From assembly GCA_033239125.1 (NCBI GenBank), contig BSWB01000001.1, positions 5,220,501-5,284,500 on the forward strand: a stretch of DNA of 64,000 nucleotides, read 5' to 3'. Positions 11,781 to 21,700 of this stretch are shown here, one piece after another; positions within the stretch are counted from its first letter, which is position 1, and each line of letters begins with the position of its first letter. The translations under genes were made by a program, and so were the position numbers. Below the pieces are notes generated by a model. That model did no database searches and was not told the origin of the DNA. It was given only the letters and a program-made list of their open reading frames with translations. The DNA comes from Fagopyrum homotropicum. Lineage: Eukaryota; Streptophyta; Magnoliopsida; Caryophyllales; Polygonaceae.

Positions 11781-13554
11781 TTTTTCACTCATCATTGCTA
11801 TTATTCATCTCGTTGGCATTGACAGTCGACAAATCTACCAACATGATGCACACATAACACTCCATGAACCTCCCTCCAATAATTATCCCGACAAACAACA
11901 TCAGCCCTTGTATTTCTAGCCTTGATGTAGTTATTTCACAAGAGTGTAAAACACTCGTTTGTTACGTAGTCCCGAAGCAAGTCGAATATCGGTATACACG
12001 TCTCCTGTGGAATCCTTTCCCATGACATGTCTAAAGGAGCTTGTAACTTCTAAACTTGATCTGTGACCATCAAATGTAAGTTGTCGCACACCAACTGAAA
12101 TCCTCCAACATTCAAAGCTAGTGTTTGTTTCAACAATTTGTGCGCGGACTCACACCTAAAAAAATAATTGATTAATTACAAACCGAACAAACTTTTAACA
12201 ATGTAGAAGCAAAAGGACATTAATAAAATTCCTTACGCATTTGTCGTTCTTGTGCCGAAATGATGGTATAAGTCACACCAAGCTCGGACGATTGCCTCCT
12301 TGTACGGGGTGAGTCATGTCGTCTTGAGGTAGTTCATTAACCTCGGATATGGATGTCAATAGTTTCTCATTTCTATTGAATGTCGTTGGTAGCTTTCATT
12401 GGATCTCAACTCGAACAAGGGATGACAATGGGATATGAAGACAACTTCTACTTCCTTAGAGTGTAATATGACGACCACTCTATTTACAATGTTGCATTTT
12501 ATATAGAACGAACACCAAATATGTTTCACCTCGGGAAATACTACACTTAGAGCCCTTATAAGACCTAGCTAACAATCGATGGCAATCACCTCTGAGATTT
12601 TTCCGTAACACAAATAACGGACCCTCTTCAAAGCCCACTAGTAGTGATCTTTTTTCTCTTGTGCCATGAATACAAAAGCAATTGCGAATGTCTTTTTTGT
12701 GTTTGTGATACCTTCGATCTCCAGCAATGACATATTATTTCTACAAGTACTACAAACCAAGGATTAAGTTCAAATTTTGTAGGAGAAGATGTTTGAGTTT
12801 ATGAAACAAAGTACAAGTGCACCTTCTTACTTACTTATTGGTCTTATATGTCGAGTCCATCACCATAACATAGGGAAACATGTTGAGCAAATGCCTCGAA
12901 TCGGGATGTGAGATAAAGAAATCAACCACCTCATCGGAGTCCGGACATCTCCTTGTGTGTACATAATATCCACGTTTCTTCAACGTATGAAGTGCTTGTT
13001 GTAATGATCCTCTTCCTTTGGTTTGCTCCATTCTAATCTTCAAACCGTGTTGTAAACTTGCGGGATGGTTGTGACATTATCATAATCCTCTAATTGCACG
13101 AATTTTAAAATATGTCTTTGTTTTAACTTGGAACTTAATTCACGATCCACCTTTCGGGCCTTCGTGGGAGTCAAATGTCTTGCATATGCATGACCCCTTA
13201 ACACCGAGGGAATTACGTGGTTGTCGATTCCACACACAACCCGTCTAAAACTAATCCGACTTCTTTCAAAAAAAATTTCAGCTAGAACTTGGAACATGAT
13301 CGAGATCAACATCTTTCTCATTTCTAGGTCCTTCGTGTCTATCACATGTCAATTGTAAGATACGAAACCCCGTCTATCAAACCATGATTTTTATGACCAA
13401 CATCATATTCGTTGAGTTTGCCACATACCGAGTCCAACCTAATAAGTTTTCTCTATACCGGTTGCACGATAATATTCCATAAAATCCTAAATAAAATAAG
13501 ATACAATATTATTTCTAAATTCAGATATCATATTCCTAAATGAGTAAAACGAAT

Positions 13555-14700
13555 CTAACTAATTCAACAATTTCGGTTCTCTATTCTAACATGTCTAGAA
13601 CTAGTCCTATTAATTCAACAAGAAATAATGAGAGAAAGAGGACCTAAAATTTTTTATTTTGTGAAATGGGCCTCTAATAAATTTACTACATAAAATAGGT
13701 CTGAAAAGTATAAACTAGGCTACTGTAGACCTTGAATTGAAAAGAGAGGGGTGCAGGCTTTTTTTTGAAATGATTTGATGTTAATTTTTTGGGAAAAAAA
13801 ATACTGCTTACCCACAAATAAATTACCCAGGAATACATTATCCAGGAATTTTGAGATTACCCAGAAATAGATTACCTCAAGAAGTTTGACATTACCCAGG
13901 AAGTTTGACTGTTTTAGATTACCCCGAAATACATTACCCAGGAAGATGAGAAGTTTCAGCTTACCCCGAAATACATTACCCAGGAAGATGAGAAGTTGAA
14001 GATTATCCATGGATACAAACAAACACTGCTTACCCACAAATAGAAAATGTAAACAAACATTGCTTACCCACAAATAGAACAAGAAGTTTCAGTGTTTTAG
14101 ATTCACAAAAAGAAGAGATGAGAAGTTTCAGATTACCCACAAATACATTACCCAAGAAGTTTGAGATTACCCAGAAATAGGAACAAACACTGCTTACCCA
14201 AAAATAGGAACAAACACTGCTTACCCACAAATACATTCCGGTGAAGAAGAAGCTCAACAAGCAGTCCAGATTTCTGCGTTTCAACGGAAAGAAGAAAAGA
14301 GCTGCATATGGATACCCAGAAATAAATTTAGGTTTGAAAGGAGGGAAGAAGAAGGGACAAAGGAGGGAAAAAGATGGGCCGACTGATTGGACTATTTTCT
14401 GATTTTTTTTACATGTCACCCATCAAATCAAATGAAACCTATGTCCCTTACTTTTCTGATTTTTTTTACAATAGGAGTCCATTTTCTAAATGAAATGATG
14501 AGAGACCCTAAATCTAAACTCTACATTGTAAAAAGCCCACATTGCAAATTCAGCCATTCAACAATTTCGGTTTTCAATTCTAACACGTCTAAAACTAATC
14601 CAACTAATTCAATAATTCCTATTCTCTACTCAAACACGTCTAAAACTAATCCCACTAGTTCTACAATTCTGCTTCTCTATTCTAACATTGTCTAAAAGTA
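13555..14700. repeat. diverged tandem repeat split by an insertion
   Basis: A unit containing AATTCAACAATTTCGGTT, then TCTATTCTAACATGTCTA and AACTAGTCC, is seen at about 13560-13620. It reappears as about three diverged copies at 14555-14700, with ACACGTCTAAAACTAATCC in each. The repeat-rich block at about 13630-14553 lies between these parts, as expected if it inserted into an older tandem array in an intron of the MULE gene. Confidence 0.65.
13630..14553. repeat. repeat-rich insertion with many TTACCCA units
   Basis: Between about 13800 and 14235 the motif TTACCCA (as TTACCCAGGAA or TTACCCACAAATA) recurs well over ten times at irregular spacing. The flanks read AGGACCTAAAATTTT on the left and AGACCCTAAATCTAAACTC on the right, and similar flanks occur at 20320-21440. 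The unit lies inside the MULE remnant, splitting a local tandem repeat (see 13555-14700). Open frames on minus here (repeats of LWVS and FLGN) are products of the repeat, not genes. Confidence 0.75.
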
Positions 14701-14984
14701 ATTAAATAAAACTAAATTGTACACTTACCTCAAGTTGTGCGAGACGTACTTCCGGATCACTATATTTATCTACTTTGAACGGCATATTAGAGATTTCACC
14801 ATCGGATTCTACATCGACTTCTTCTGAAAAGTTGACATTTGAACGAGCTTTTACGTAATTGTTTATAAACGTTGTAGTGATTTCGGATGTAAATATTTAG
14901 ATGTTTGACTTGCATATATAAGCTCCTAAATGAATAACGACTAGTTTTCAACGTTATAACGACTACCTTGAGGTGGATTTGCAA

Positions 14985-15150
14985 TTCGAATGCGTCCCAA
15001 GGTGGGATGGACTCGGAGTCCACCTCCGCGCCATACTGGCGCACTCGCGGTCCGCGGACACGCCAAGTTGGAAACAAACACGACCCGCGGGCGCGCCAGC
15101 CTTGGCGCGAGGGGCGGACTTCGCCCATGTGAGACGATTGTCCGCCCAAA
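14985..15150. other. short GC-rich island of unknown origin
   Basis: These roughly 165 bases are clearly GC-rich against an AT-rich background, with many GCGC and CGCGG steps (for example GGGCGCGCCAGCCTTGGCGC). Open frames run across it on both strands but match no known family. It adjoins the MULE remnant on one side and a 41-bp tandem duplication on the other, so it may be part of the MULE first exon or terminal region. Confidence 0.5.
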
Positions 15151-15232
15151 AAGTAAGTTTGTTTTTTCAATTAAAAGGTCAAAAAAAGCCCAAAAAGTAA
15201 GTTTGTTTTTTCAATTAAAAGGTCAAAAAAAA
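15148..15232. repeat. two-copy 41-bp tandem repeat
   Basis: The unit CCCAAAAAGTAAGTTTG followed by TTTTTTCAATTAAAAGGTC and a run of A occurs twice in direct succession with almost no change, so it is a recent duplication. Confidence 0.9.
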
Positions 15233-16285
15233 ATAATAAATATTAGATATCAACTCTCAAATAAATTGGCTTAAATAAATTTGCCGACATAATTGAAATG
15301 GAAGTGAGTGAGGTTAGAATCTGAATCCACATATATAATGCCATTTTTAACTTTATTGTATGAATGGAACATGTCCTAACTTACAGCTTCATAATTTTGG
15401 CAAATCTACTAGCATATATTCCCATTAGAGCATTAACTTAAAAGTTGATATTTTAATTGATTTTTTTCCATCTATGTTCAAAGGATATAAGTTAAAAAAA
15501 AGTAGTATAAAAGAAAATTCCAATAGTAACAAATATTTGACAATTGTTAAGTTTAAAACTAAGAAATATATATATATTGTAAAATAGGGTTTTCAACATA
15601 TAAAGTACAAATTAACAAAATCATTATTTAATTTGAGATGTTAATGACCCTAATGGCCAATTAATAAGTCGGTAACATATTGATGAATTATTTCTGTCAT
15701 CTTCCTTTGTTTATTTTGAATGAAATCCTAAAATTTAATTTAAAAACTAAATGAAATTTTAGCAAAAGTTTATGTATCTTATTTTTGTGATAAATGGTAA
15801 AAGTCATGTTACCGTTTTCGTTTATCATAAGTTTGTTTTTATGTCCGAAAATAATGATTGGTATTTTTGAAATATTTTATGTCGATATTTACGAAAATTG
15901 AGATATTTGTTCATCGGTAATTTTAAACATGGTCATTATTTTATATTAAGCTATTTTATATTACGACAATAGAAACCACTTATAGTTAAGTGTGGGTTTA
16001 AATCGGATTAAGGTACCCTAGTTAGTTATTTATTTGTTTTTCCAATGGCTTTTTATTCCTCTTCTCTTTCGAATCTCTTTTTTCCTCGATATATTATATT
16101 CAACACGGAGTATTTGTTCTATACGAACATCTTTAATAACCAAAGAATAAAATGGACCATGACTATCACAATTCCTTTGTCTTTTGTCATATGTGCAAAA
16201 AAAAAAGTGAGCCCACTAATAAAATTCTTATCTTAACTCATGCAACATCTAGTCCTGACTCGATCATCCAAGTTACAAACTACCT
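15233..16285. other. intergenic, AT-rich; upstream region of the sHSP gene
   Basis: No gene seen. The last 200 bases are the promoter region of the small heat-shock gene. I looked for heat-shock elements (repeated GAAnnTTC) and found no canonical three-unit site. A perfect GTTC-TATAC-GAAC palindrome near 16120 has the wrong spacing. Confidence 0.5.
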
Positions 16286-16294
16286 CTATAAATA
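16286..16294 (+). promoter_or_regulatory. TATA box of the sHSP gene
   Basis: CTATAAATA stands 68 bp before the start codon of the small heat-shock gene, at a distance that leaves room for a short 5' leader. It matches the plant TATA consensus. Confidence 0.6.
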
Positions 16295-16362
16295 CTTCTC
16301 TTATCACAATGCTTCTCTAACAAACTACTCATACATACAACAAACATTCTACCTTCTTGATC

Positions 16363-16860
16363 ATGGCTCTCTCACACAACCGCGGCCCCTTTGGTAGACA
16401 ACAAGAAATCTTTGATCCGTTTTGTCAACCTCAACACTTTAATTTTCCAAGAAACCCGTCCCCATGGGACACACATGCACTACTACCACCGTTGCCTTTG
16501 TTTCCACCGTCAGCCTTAGGGTTCTCGGCTAGAAATAGGATTGAGTACGAGGAAACACCCGACACCCACTTCTTTAGAGTTCAACTCCAGGGCAACGAGG
16601 ATGTGAAAGTGTGTGTGGAGGACGGGAGAGTCCTCCACATAAGTGCTAGAGGAGCCGGGAAGAGGGAGGAGAGGCAAGACGAAAGGGGTTATTATAAAAT
16701 GGAGAGTAGTTGTGGAGAGTTTGCGAGTATGTTCACATTGCCGGAGGATGCTAAGGTTGAACTACTGAGGAGTTTTGTGAAGGATGGGATGCTTACGGTG
16801 ATTGTTCCTAGGGAGAAATCGAGGTTAACTAATGGTTTGTATCCCAACAGAGCCTATTAA
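16363..16860 (+). CDS. small heat-shock protein (alpha-crystallin domain)
   Basis: Intronless, 165 aa, starting at the ATG that opens MALSHNRGPFG. It should be a holdase chaperone that binds unfolding proteins under stress, probably in the cytosol since no targeting signal is seen. The N-terminal arm has a FDPF motif, as in class I plant sHSPs, then a proline-rich stretch. The alpha-crystallin domain runs from about residue 62 (ARNRIEYEETPDTHFFRV) to the signature GMLTVIVPRE near 147. It is divergent: the usual P-G-hydrophobic-K-K-E-E-V segment is shortened to LQGNEDVKV, and the C-terminal I-x-I/V motif, which docks neighbouring dimers, is absent. The subclass is therefore uncertain, and assembly into large oligomers may be altered. 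The intact frame and TATA box argue for a working gene. Confidence 0.9.
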   Translation: MALSHNRGPFGRQQEIFDPFCQPQHFNFPRNPSPWDTHALLPPLPLFPPSALGFSARNRIEYEETPDTHFFRVQLQGNEDVKVCVEDGRVLHISARGAGKREERQDERGYYKMESSCGEFASMFTLPEDAKVELLRSFVKDGMLTVIVPREKSRLTNGLYPNRAY

Positions 16861-18222
16861 AAATATCACGTATTTTATAATAACTTTTTTTCTTTTTCAA
16901 TAAAGCGTTTTTTGAAGCGCAAAGAGTGTTATATCTACTTAAAACCAGACAATCAAGCTAGCTACCATGACTAAGTATAATTTGTTGGGCTATATGACAT
17001 GATGTTATGGGTGTGAACGGGTTCTACTCCCTGATGTCCCGTTATATATACATCTGAATATTTGGATTTATAGCTATGAAGAAAGCATATGTGTAGCTTA
17101 TTTTATATACGTGTAATTGCTTATGAATAAAATAAATCAGGGAGAGTATAGGTATTTTTCTATATAAATTTTTGTTTTCGTATATTTGTTGAAGTATATT
17201 TTGGTTGCAGAGCGAGGATCGTGTGTACATGAGAGTATATACGTATTATCCTCAAACCCTAAACACTTTAAGTTTAGTGGGATTATTCCATCCTAAAAAT
17301 TAATTGACAATAAAAAAGTATTACAGTAACCACATGACTAAACTCGAAATCACTCAATTTTAGATGTAAAAACTTACACAAGAGACAAAGTTATTTAGTA
17401 AAGTTGATTTTTTAGGCTATTAATCAATAATTAAAAGAAGTTACTCTTATCTAGGATCGTTCGAATTACTGTCCGGAATGAAAATTTGGTCCGGATTAGA
17501 CCTTGACCGGTTTAAACTAGATCCGGACCTAGACTGAATTTGTAGGTCTAGTTCTAAAGTTTGTTAATTATTTTTAAGGGCTCAATGTTGGGCCCAAAAG
17601 GCCAAAAGAAAGTATAACAAAATTTGGTTCAACCGGTATGGGTCATACCGGACTGAATATTCGGTTTATGTCCGGTCCAATAATAAATTTTCGGTCTAAG
17701 TCCATTCCGGATGAACAAAAGAGAGAAAAGGGGGATTGGGTAGGGTTGAACACAAGTTCATAGCCGAATCTAAAAAACGAATTAAAAACCGTTTTTTGTG
17801 AAAACAAGAATTACAACCGAAACTAGAAAAATAAGGTTAAATATATAAGAAATGGACCATAATCTAATAACAAAAAAAGTATAGTTCCCAATGCATATCC
17901 TTGATTGCAACTTATACAAATCAATTGTTTTCAAGTTGAGTTTCATCGTATTAACCAAATAGCATCGATGAACTAACATAAGGGAATTAAAACATAATAC
18001 ATACATATTATATAGTTACATAACACAACATTGTATAGACGAAGTATTTCTATGGTATCAATATGATCAGCTTACAGTCCAAAGCTACTTCAAAAGGAGA
18101 TCATAATCTCAAATCTGAAGAAAATTCATATGGTTTTTCCCATTCCTAACCACATTTACAAATGGCCTTAAATATATGTCGGAAACGTACCTTATAGTAC
18201 TCATCTTCTGAGCCATCTCGAC
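16861..18222. other. intergenic between sHSP and sulfate transporter genes
   Basis: No gene seen. It contains the 3' flank of the sHSP gene and, at its far end, the likely 3' UTR of the sulfate transporter. A GGTCCGG-type dispersed repeat lies at about 17460-17720. Confidence 0.5.
17460..17720. repeat. dispersed repeat rich in GGTCCGG/CCGGACC
   Basis: The block contains TTTGGTCCGGATTAGACC, GATCCGGACCTAGAC, ACCGGACTGAATATTCGG and TCCATTCCGG. The same vocabulary recurs at about 26200-26510, 40120-40330 and 55285-55480. It looks like an old non-autonomous element family; no target duplication was found here. Confidence 0.6.
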
Positions 18223-18725
18223 TTACACCATGTTGTTCGACGTCAATGATGCTGAAAGGGCTCGGATCGCTTCTCCGACCGTTAAGTATAGAGATCCCGG
18301 TTTCGTTAACTCGTATGTTTCTTCCTCGGCTCTTTGCAGTTTATCCATCACCTCCCCAAGTGGATTAACTAACACTAGCTGCATGAAATTAAGTAGTTTA
18401 AGTGAACTTTGACTAACAAATATAAACATGGTTTAGGATATATATATATATAGAGAGGTTGACCCCATGTAATCAGCTCTTACCATGTAAAATGAGAACA
18501 AATTGTATCCGTTAGATTGTTAAATAGATGACAGAGATTAGGCGATATTAAAGGGGGGAAAATCGTGTTATTAATGGAAGAAATATTCGCCGGAACTGAC
18601 TCCATATATTCGGCGATATAGTCATATATATTCGGCGGTATAGTCACATATATTCGGTGTTTACATGTTTACATGATAAGAGTTGTTTACATGATAAGAG
18701 TTGTTTACATATGAGTCAGGATCTA

Positions 18726-18793
<68 letters not shown>

Positions 18794-21700
18794 TTCGGGT
18801 GGGGAGACTCCTTGTGAAGAATTTATTTTTTAATCTTTTTTTTACTACATAATTCAGTTTTTTTGTACTTGCCTTGAGGCCTTTGCTCTCCGAGGTCCTA
18901 TGGAGCTCGTTTAGGAACGAGATTCCGCTTGTATCAATCGCGGTCACAGCTGAAATTTGTAAGGAATAAGAATGTTTTTTCCTCGAGTTTCGGAAAAATG
19001 GAAGCAAGATGAAAGACTATAGTTTAGTAACATACCGGATAATTCAAGAACTATGAATTGAAGGTTTGAACGTCTTTTTGTTTGGTTTTCCTCTACTTCC
19101 GAGTCTTCTATCCACCTCGAGATTCTGTACATCATTCGCGATATATATATATATTTGGCAAGGTAAATTATGATGAATCAATATAACGTGGGATCCACAT
19201 GTCTGTAGCGCATTAAACTCTTTATCATGCATATAAGTACGTACCTTTCGGTAAGATAAGTGATGTTAGCAAAGTTTATAGGAGCTTCGACGCTTAAGAT
19301 GAGGAAACCGGGAACCCTAATAGCCTCATTGTATTGTCGGACGTCGCGGTATATGTTAGTTCCAGGGACGTTTCCTAAAACGACAGTTTTCGGTCTTGTG
19401 ATCTGGAGCAACACCTTGAAAATCGACAATCCGACCTGAACCCGAACCATAAATTGGTTAATATAAAAGAATGTACTCTGAGTTTATTGTTATTTCTTCC
19501 TTGTCAACGTTTTTTTGTAACGTTTTGTGTTGCGTTACAATACAAAAGTAAGATTTTAAATGATTTAAGAGTAGTGTTACCGCAATGGCTAGGCCAACTT
19601 GGACAGAGATGAAAATGACGCCAAAAAACGCGCAAAGCGTGACGAGGAAATCAAACTTGTCGACTTTCCAGATACGATAGGCTGCTGGGAGATCGATTAG
19701 TCCTATGACCGCGGTCACAATAATGGCCCCTAAGACAACGTTGGGAGTGTATTGAAAGAGCGGCATTAGGAAGAGAAGCGTCACCATAACCGTCACCGCC
19801 ATGACTATGTTTGACACCGCGGTTTTGGCCCCCGCATTGTGGTTCACTGCTGATCTCGAAAACGCTCCTAGAATCACAAGGATTAGGGTTGAAGTTGGTG
19901 ATTGAGTTTGTTATATATATGAATTTAAATGATTGTATTGCATGTGTTTATAGTAATTGATTAGAGTACGTACCGGTGGTAACGTAGCAAGAAGTGGAAG
20001 AGCCAACCATGTTCATGACACCAATAGCAATCATCTCTTTGTTACCATCCACTTTGTAATTCTTCAATGCTGCAAATGTTCTTCCTACTGCTATTCCTTC
20101 CTGCAAGATGTTCATGACACCAAAGCCGTAAAGTTTGTATTAGATTTGGTTCATATACTGATAAAATTGAAAAAAAAAAAACATTCGTTGCGAAAATGAC
20201 CGTGAAATATAAACCGGGCCCGGAAACCAACGTGGAAAAATGCTTTTCAGAGTCCACGTCAAAACCCAATGTTCAAAATGTTTTTCACATTGAGACCGAA
20301 CGTGAGAAAAAATCATGAATTAATTAGGGAAATAGGACCCCTTAAAATTATCTTTTGTAAACTATGCCTCTATATAAAATAATGAAAAAGTAGGTATGAA
20401 AACTAGGAATAGGGGCAATAATTTATTTAATTGAAATGATGGTGATTAGATGTTTACTTTTGGTTTAAGTATCTTTTTTACATGTTTACCTTTTATTTTT
20501 TTTGTTAATGTAGTTTATGAATGTTTAATTTTTTTTAGTGACATTGTTTTTGTTACCCAAATATGAATTGTAGTATTTTTCTCATTATTGTTACCCAAAT
20601 ATGAATTGTAGTATTTTTTTAGTGACATTGTTTTTTTTTTAGTGACATTGTTTTTTTGTTAATGTAGTTTATGAATGTCATTTGGTATTGATGTTTGGGT
20701 ACAATATCGATTTGTGTAAATTTTGGTTATGACAAATTCAAATTGGGTATGATTTTATACGTGTATTGACTATGTAATATATTTTTTATTATTAAGTATA
20801 TTTAAAGTGATATCGTGAGTATGTTTTATGGTTACCCAAAATGTGTTTAATGATCAAATGTCAAGCGAATTTTTGGGTAATGACCAAATGTCATTTGATA
20901 TTGATGTTTGTGTACAATATCGAGTTTTGAAAATTTTGGGTATGACAAATTTAAATTGGGTATGGATTTTGTATTAAGTTATGTTTAAATTGGGTATAAA
21001 TATCAAATATTATCCAATTTATGGATATTGTTTTATTTTGATATTTGATTTATTGGGTATCTTGTTTTCGAGTATATTTATGTACTTTGACAAATTTATT
21101 TTTGGGTATGATTGTGATATTATTTGGGTAAGCGGATTTTTGGGTATAATTTTGACATTATTTGGGTAAGCGGATTTTTGGGTAAGCGAATTTTTGGGTA
21201 AGCGAGTTTTTTCTGGGCAAGAGGGCTGCGTTTTTTTGACCCTAAATTCCCTCCAAATGTCAATCGAAAGTGTCACAATCAGCACTCACATCAGCCATCA
21301 CTCATTAGCCATCACTTTTGTCAACTTTTTGTCCTATTTATGAATTAGTCTAGTAAACTAGGAGCCCTATTTCTTAATTTATAATTGGTAGACCCTAAAT
21401 TTTAACTCTATAGAATAAAAGGTCCTAAATGCCAATTCAGGCAAAAATCATTCATGTTAGCTTTTGGCGCAGGTGATTAGCTTCCGCAACCACTCCTACC
21501 TGAAATTTTCACCTTGGCAATGACCGTCAGTCTACTAATCATACGACGACGTGAGATCAATTGATCCACGTGGAACACATAAATTAAATTGAGTTTTATT
21601 AGAAAATCAATAAGTATAGAAGGAATAGCCAAACGACTTTATATACTAAATTATATGTTCATTATCAATCCGTAACCGAAAATGTTGGTAGGATTGAAGT

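Larger units (their letters stand above)
11770..14840 (-). pseudogene. decayed MULE transposase (FAR1-related type)
   Basis: Fragments in minus orientation match Mutator-like transposases. About 14840-14723 reads SEEVDVESDG and DPEVRLAQLE before a good GTAAGT donor. About 13345-13040 contains CGIDNHVIPSVLRGHAYA and LEDYDNVTTIPQVYN. About 13043-12830 has DFFISHPDSRHLLNMFP and VMVMDSTYKTNK, the start of the MULE transposase domain with its first catalytic-type Asp. Weaker matches go on to about 12250, including MAQEKKDHYWALKRVR and later VKHIWCSFYIKCN, but with several stops and frame changes. The gene cannot make a full protein. The first-exon region is separated from the rest by a repeat-rich insertion at about 13630-14553. 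Confidence 0.8.

Noticed and set aside
13720..14419. Minus-strand frames with repeated FLGN and LWVS that look like a repeat protein
   Set aside because: The same irregular TTACCCA repeats explain them; there is no start context, no family match and composition is low-complexity.
16115..16130. GTTC-TATAC-GAAC palindrome as a heat-shock element
   Set aside because: The spacing between the half-sites is five bases instead of two and there is no third unit.
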